This document shows positions 63,442 through 64,000 of a stretch of DNA of 64,000 bases, in pieces. Source of the DNA: an uncultured Dehalococcoidia bacterium (GTDB lineage Bacteria > Chloroflexota > Dehalococcoidia > Dehalococcoidales > UBA1222); assembly GCA_903844845.1 (NCBI GenBank), contig CAIMVG010000009.1:62001-126000 (forward strand), in the 5' to 3' direction. Numbering within the stretch: the stretch's first letter is position 1; every line of letters starts with the position of its first letter. Under the pieces are notes generated by a model. It was not told the origin of the DNA, made no database searches, and saw nothing but the letters and a program-made list of their open reading frames with translations. The position numbers and the translations under genes are program-made.

Positions 63442-63787
63442 TAACTACCAGCAAATACGAGCCTCATGTGTGTGTGGCAGAGGTTAAAAGATGCATGGAA
63501 GAGCCATCGTTATTCTATTTTATCCCGAAGTTGAACGTAGGCTCATAACGGACTACAGTATAATATATAATCCGTTGAAATTGTCTTAGTGGTTACATCT
63601 GCCATGTTGTTCACCTAAGTCTAATAATATATTTGAAATATCCTATTTGATTTGGTTTGAACTTTATCATTAGAGTAGCATCGAAGCCAACGGAAGTATT
63701 TTCTTTAAAGATTTACCCGATTATTTGTGAAAATCTCCGTTTTCCAGCGTTGAATCATTCACACGAATAAAATTTTTGGAGGTTAAA
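63442..63787. other. Intergenic region before the aldo/keto reductase
   Basis: AT-rich (notably 63600-63700) with TATAAT-like runs at 63562-63573 but no matching -35 box. No gene or RNA recognised. Confidence 0.3.
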
Positions 63788-64000
63788 ATGGCTAACCTAA
63801 AACGTATCCCCGTTGGTAAAAGTGATCTTCAACTATCTCCGATCGGCCTTGGCTGCTGGCAATTCTCCGGGAAGAGCATGTCAGCATTCTGGAACTCTCC
63901 GCCGCAGGATGAGATAAATGCGATCGTAAAAGCCTCCCTCGACGGGGGCATCAACTGGTTCGATACCGCAGAGATGTACGGGAACGGGGCTTCCGAAACC
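63788..64000 (+). CDS. Aldo/keto reductase, truncated by the window end
   Basis: Only the first 71 codons are visible. ATG 63788 follows GGAGG at six bases. LSPIGLGCWQFSG, then GGINWFDTAEMYGNG with the family's catalytic Asp and Tyr, identify an NAD(P)H-dependent aldo/keto reductase. Substrate not assignable. Confidence 0.85.
   Translation, partial: MANLKRIPVGKSDLQLSPIGLGCWQFSGKSMSAFWNSPPQDEINAIVKASLDGGINWFDTAEMYGNGASET

Noticed and set aside
1-64000. tRNA, rRNA, CRISPR arrays, insertion sequences, prophage
   Set aside because: I looked for cloverleaf-like T-loops, regularly spaced repeats, transposase signatures and phage structural genes and found none that hold up; the Xer gene looks like housekeeping.

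Overview
The window reads as a chromosomal segment of an anaerobic, probably acetogenic or CO/formate-metabolising bacterium, most likely a deep-branching Chloroflexota (Dehalococcoidia-like). The grounds are a bacterial-type CODH/acetyl-CoA synthase operon, moderately high GC, frequent TTG starts, and the types of housekeeping protein present. No rRNA or tRNA was seen, so the lineage is inference.

Layout. (1) 1-4.6 kb: a thiol-redox pair on the minus strand (ccdA and a TlpA-like thioredoxin whose first active-site Cys is an in-frame TGA followed by a SECIS-like hairpin), then a cobalamin riboswitch driving btuF-btuC-btuD. (2) 4.6-6 kb: thioredoxin and a DUF3786 protein. (3) 6.1-13.9 kb: two very large proteins of unknown function (1342 and 1178 aa) in one transcription unit with a strong promoter and a structured leader. 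(4) 14.2-17.6 kb: marR, a PaaK-like adenylate-forming ligase and two S51 (cyanophycinase/peptidase E-like) paralogues, with a near-perfect palindromic operator at the marR start. (5) 17.9-32.3 kb: the Wood-Ljungdahl operon on the minus strand, in transcription order cooC2, fhs, acsV, cooC1, folD, a 70-aa orphan, acsD, acsA, acsB, acsC, acsE. (6) 32.3-36.2 kb: aspS-tig-clpP on the plus strand. (7) 36.2-38.2 kb: a decay zone with a PfkB remnant, an AT-richer formyltransferase and a multiply broken formyltransferase pseudogene. (8) 38.2-44.3 kb: a PHP phosphoesterase, an M24 peptidase, a Xer recombinase, topA and dprA on the minus strand. (9) 44.5-52 kb: a GGR-family flavoprotein, a GreA fusion, a DUF4870 protein, ppnP, an ABC-2 exporter, and an HTH-pilT pair. 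(10) 52-64 kb: a zinc-ribbon protein, rpsU, a small zinc protein, an adenylate-kinase-like protein, a P-type ATPase-MFS pair, typA, a zinc-ribbon/DEAD-box fusion helicase, a frameshifted DUF6629 gene, DUF1697 and a truncated aldo/keto reductase.

How it works together. Imported cobalamin (BtuFCD, under B12 control) would supply the corrinoid of AcsCD. Fhs and FolD carry formate to methylene-THF. AcsE moves the methyl group from methyl-THF to the corrinoid protein, AcsV re-reduces inactive corrinoid, and AcsA/AcsB make acetyl-CoA, with the two CooC proteins maturing nickel sites. The methylene-THF reductase and formate dehydrogenase are not in this window.

Best candidates for something new: the selenocysteine TlpA with its recoding hairpin; the giant-protein pair; the marR-ligase-S51-S51 operon; a shared RNA leader in front of two zinc-ribbon genes in which an upstream strand pairs with the ribosome-binding site; and an attenuator-like leader in front of typA.
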